This document shows, one piece after another, positions 13,465-14,766 of a stretch of DNA of 14,766 nucleotides (position 1 is its first letter; each line of letters opens with the position of its first letter). Source of the stretch: JAUXEH01 sp965602945 (lineage in GTDB: Bacteria; Acidobacteriota; Aminicenantia; Aminicenantales; Aminicenantaceae); the NCBI GenBank assembly GCA_965602945.1, contig CBFDBC010000072.1, forward strand, positions 1 to 14,766. Direction: 5' to 3'. Under the pieces are notes generated by a model, which did not search any database, was not told where the DNA came from, and saw nothing but the letters and a program-made list of their open reading frames with translations. The translations under genes were made by a program, and so were the position numbers.

Positions 13465-14367
13465 GTGCGGATCAAACGTAGGGAAGCTCGAGAGCCTCGG
13501 ATTTTAAAGCAAAGGGGCACACGCAGCCTGCTCCTGATGGTCCTTGCCGCCCTGCTCCTCCTGCCTGCCGGTTCCCAGGGGCAGGAGATAGGCCTTCCCG
13601 ACACAAACCTGATCCACTGGGCCTACGCAGCCGCCTTCGGGACCGGGATCTATCAGCTCGGCGGGGACGCCCGTACCTTTGTCTTCCGCATCCGGCCGGT
13701 AGTAAGAAAATCCTTCAGCTTCCAGAATCACCTGGGCGGGCGGAAATTCTATTTCGAGCTCAGGTTTCCCGTGACCATAGGGCTGCACGAGTTTTCGATC
13801 AGCGAGCTGCTGTCCCCCAATTTCCAGCAGGTCAGCTTCACTCCGGGCGTGATGCTGCAGGTCCCACTGCTTGACGACTGGGATGTCCAGCTCTTCGGCA
13901 ACCTCGGCGGGGGGGCCGAACTGGGCGACTCGCGGGACGCTGCCTTGATCTACTGGGGAGGGATCAACAGCCGGCTGGCGTTCCGCCCGTTCAAGACGGA
14001 TCTTGCGCTGCTGAACAGTGTGGGCAGCGTTGGCTTTAATCCAAGAATCGGGACGTCGGCGGCGATCTCGACACTGGTCACCGGGCTCGAGTGGAACCAG
14101 CGCCTGGGAAGTCTCAAGCTGGGCGCAGAGCCCCTTTCCCTCAGAACCACGGTGCTCTACTATTACTATTTCGAGGGCCTCAACATCCTGTGGAATCCCG
14201 GCAGGGATCTGGTCAGCCTGTCATGGGAATGGGAGATCGGGATCAGCCTGAGCAAGAAAACCCCTATCAAGCTCTGGTTTTTCAGCTTCGAACGCCTGGG
14301 CATCGGCTACCGCTTCAGCCCCAACAGCAGCGGCATCCGGTTCATCAGCTACTCCATATTCTACTGA
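13465..14367 (+). CDS. Putative outer-membrane beta-barrel protein, function unknown
   Basis: A 300-residue protein, start GTG at 13465 with AAAGGA seven bases upstream. A long basic n-region (residues 1-20) and a Leu-rich core (21-34) form a signal peptide likely cut after SQGQ near residue 40. The mature part is built of alternating polar/hydrophobic strands separated by short turns, rich in Gly and aromatics (for example FYFELRFPVTIGLHEF, VQLFGNLGGGAEL, TTVLYYYYFEGLNILW, IKLWFFSFERLGIGYRF), and ends in Ser-Ile-Phe-Tyr. A terminal aromatic residue is the Bam recognition mark of outer-membrane barrels. I do not recognise a family. It lies between arsM and a MacB/FtsX-type permease, 66 bp before the latter, so an efflux or envelope role is possible but unproven. 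Confidence 0.7.
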   Translation: MRIKRREAREPRILKQRGTRSLLLMVLAALLLLPAGSQGQEIGLPDTNLIHWAYAAAFGTGIYQLGGDARTFVFRIRPVVRKSFSFQNHLGGRKFYFELRFPVTIGLHEFSISELLSPNFQQVSFTPGVMLQVPLLDDWDVQLFGNLGGGAELGDSRDAALIYWGGINSRLAFRPFKTDLALLNSVGSVGFNPRIGTSAAISTLVTGLEWNQRLGSLKLGAEPLSLRTTVLYYYYFEGLNILWNPGRDLVSLSWEWEIGISLSKKTPIKLWFFSFERLGIGYRFSPNSSGIRFISYSIFY

Positions 14368-14433
14368 CAGGGAACCTTCCCGCCCCGCTTCTCGTTTCTA
14401 TATCTGATAACCACGACGCCACGGGAGGGACAC

Positions 14434-14766
14434 ATGCTCCTCAACTATCTCAAGATAGCGCTGCGGAACCTGTACCGCAGCAGGCTGTATTCTGCGATCA
14501 ACATCCTGGGGCTGGCCATAGGGCTGGCCGTCTGCCTCATGATCTTCCTCTGGGTTCGAGGCGAGCTGAACTATGACCGCTTCCACGCCAAGGCAGACCG
14601 CATCTACAGGGTAGAACGCAAAGTCGACTTCCGGGACATCCACGGACAGGCCCCCATCACATCCGGCACCTATGGGCCCACCCTTGTCCGAGATTATCCC
14701 GAGGTCGAGGGCTCTGTCCGCATCGAAACGGAAGAGCTGGCCATCAAGGACCACCGCAGCATCTTT
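14434..14766 (+). CDS. ABC transporter permease, MacB/FtsX type (N-terminal part, cut by window edge)
   Basis: The first 111 residues are present and the frame is open to the right edge. Residues 1-20 form the amphipathic start, 21-43 a transmembrane helix (INILGLAIGLAVCLMIFLWV), and residues 44 onward begin the MacB_PCD periplasmic domain: YDRFHAKADRIYRVE at 49-63 and GPTLVRDYPEVEGSVRI at 82-98, both typical of this family. GGGAGG five to six bases upstream supports the ATG at 14434. The opening resembles the fragment at the left edge of the window, so the genome carries at least two such permeases. It is probably not in the arsM operon, given the intervening barrel gene with its own promoter. 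Substrate is unknown. Confidence 0.88.
   Translation, partial: MLLNYLKIALRNLYRSRLYSAINILGLAIGLAVCLMIFLWVRGELNYDRFHAKADRIYRVERKVDFRDIHGQAPITSGTYGPTLVRDYPEVEGSVRIETEELAIKDHRSIF

Noticed and set aside
14368..14385. GGGAACCTTCCC hairpin after the barrel gene
   Set aside because: Stem of four or five pairs with no clean T tract; too weak to call as a terminator.
12064..14766. Search for hgcA/hgcB next to the HgcAB-associated-like gene
   Set aside because: No corrinoid protein or ferredoxin-like gene occurs in the window, so a mercury-methylation locus is not supported here.
1..14766. CRISPR arrays, tRNA/rRNA genes, transposases, phage genes
   Set aside because: No regularly spaced repeats, tRNA cloverleaf or recognisable mobile-element proteins were seen on either strand.

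Overview
The window is GC-rich, gene-dense bacterial chromosome (no tRNA, rRNA, phage or transposase genes seen). MacB/FtsX-type permeases, a PadR regulator beside HAAS/sensor-domain membrane proteins, exported polysaccharide-active enzymes and an outer-membrane-type barrel candidate together suggest a Gram-negative heterotroph of the Acidobacteriota/Aminicenantota kind. That placement is inference from gene content only.

Positions 1-12051 are entirely minus-strand genes; positions 12268-14766 are plus-strand. The switch is the divergent intergenic region 12052-12267. Read in the direction of transcription, the minus strand holds: (a) a heparinase II/III-like protein followed by an exported-looking SAM O-methyltransferase; (b) an isoprenylcysteine-methyltransferase-like membrane protein; (c) a Tat-exported lipoprotein-like M24 metallopeptidase followed 20 bp later by a glycoside hydrolase family 2 enzyme, ending at a good intrinsic terminator (4131-4160); (d) an orphan membrane histidine kinase; (e) an operon of padR, two tandem HAAS+sensor-domain proteins and a MacB/FtsX-type permease that runs off the left edge, driven by a near-consensus sigma70 promoter with an upstream A-tract and repeated TGTTATT motifs. 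Groups a and c look like an exported carbohydrate/peptide-degrading neighbourhood; group e looks like a self-regulated membrane-stress or efflux module.

On the plus strand, a promoter with TTGACA-N17-TATATT and an 18-bp-period direct repeat drives a small di-cysteine SpoVT/AbrB-type regulator (of the kind annotated as HgcAB-associated) and an arsenite S-adenosylmethionine methyltransferase (arsM). A putative outer-membrane barrel protein and the start of a second MacB/FtsX-type permease follow. No hgcA or hgcB lies in the window.

The most unusual non-coding structure is at 8271-8562. Two copies of a roughly 100-nt element share an identical 18-bp head and a similar CCCGG-rich tail, and each carries an inverted repeat in which three base pairs differ between copies but remain complementary. 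Compensatory change of this sort indicates a hairpin kept by selection or by its mode of mobility. One copy directly abuts the ribosome binding site of the M24 peptidase gene.
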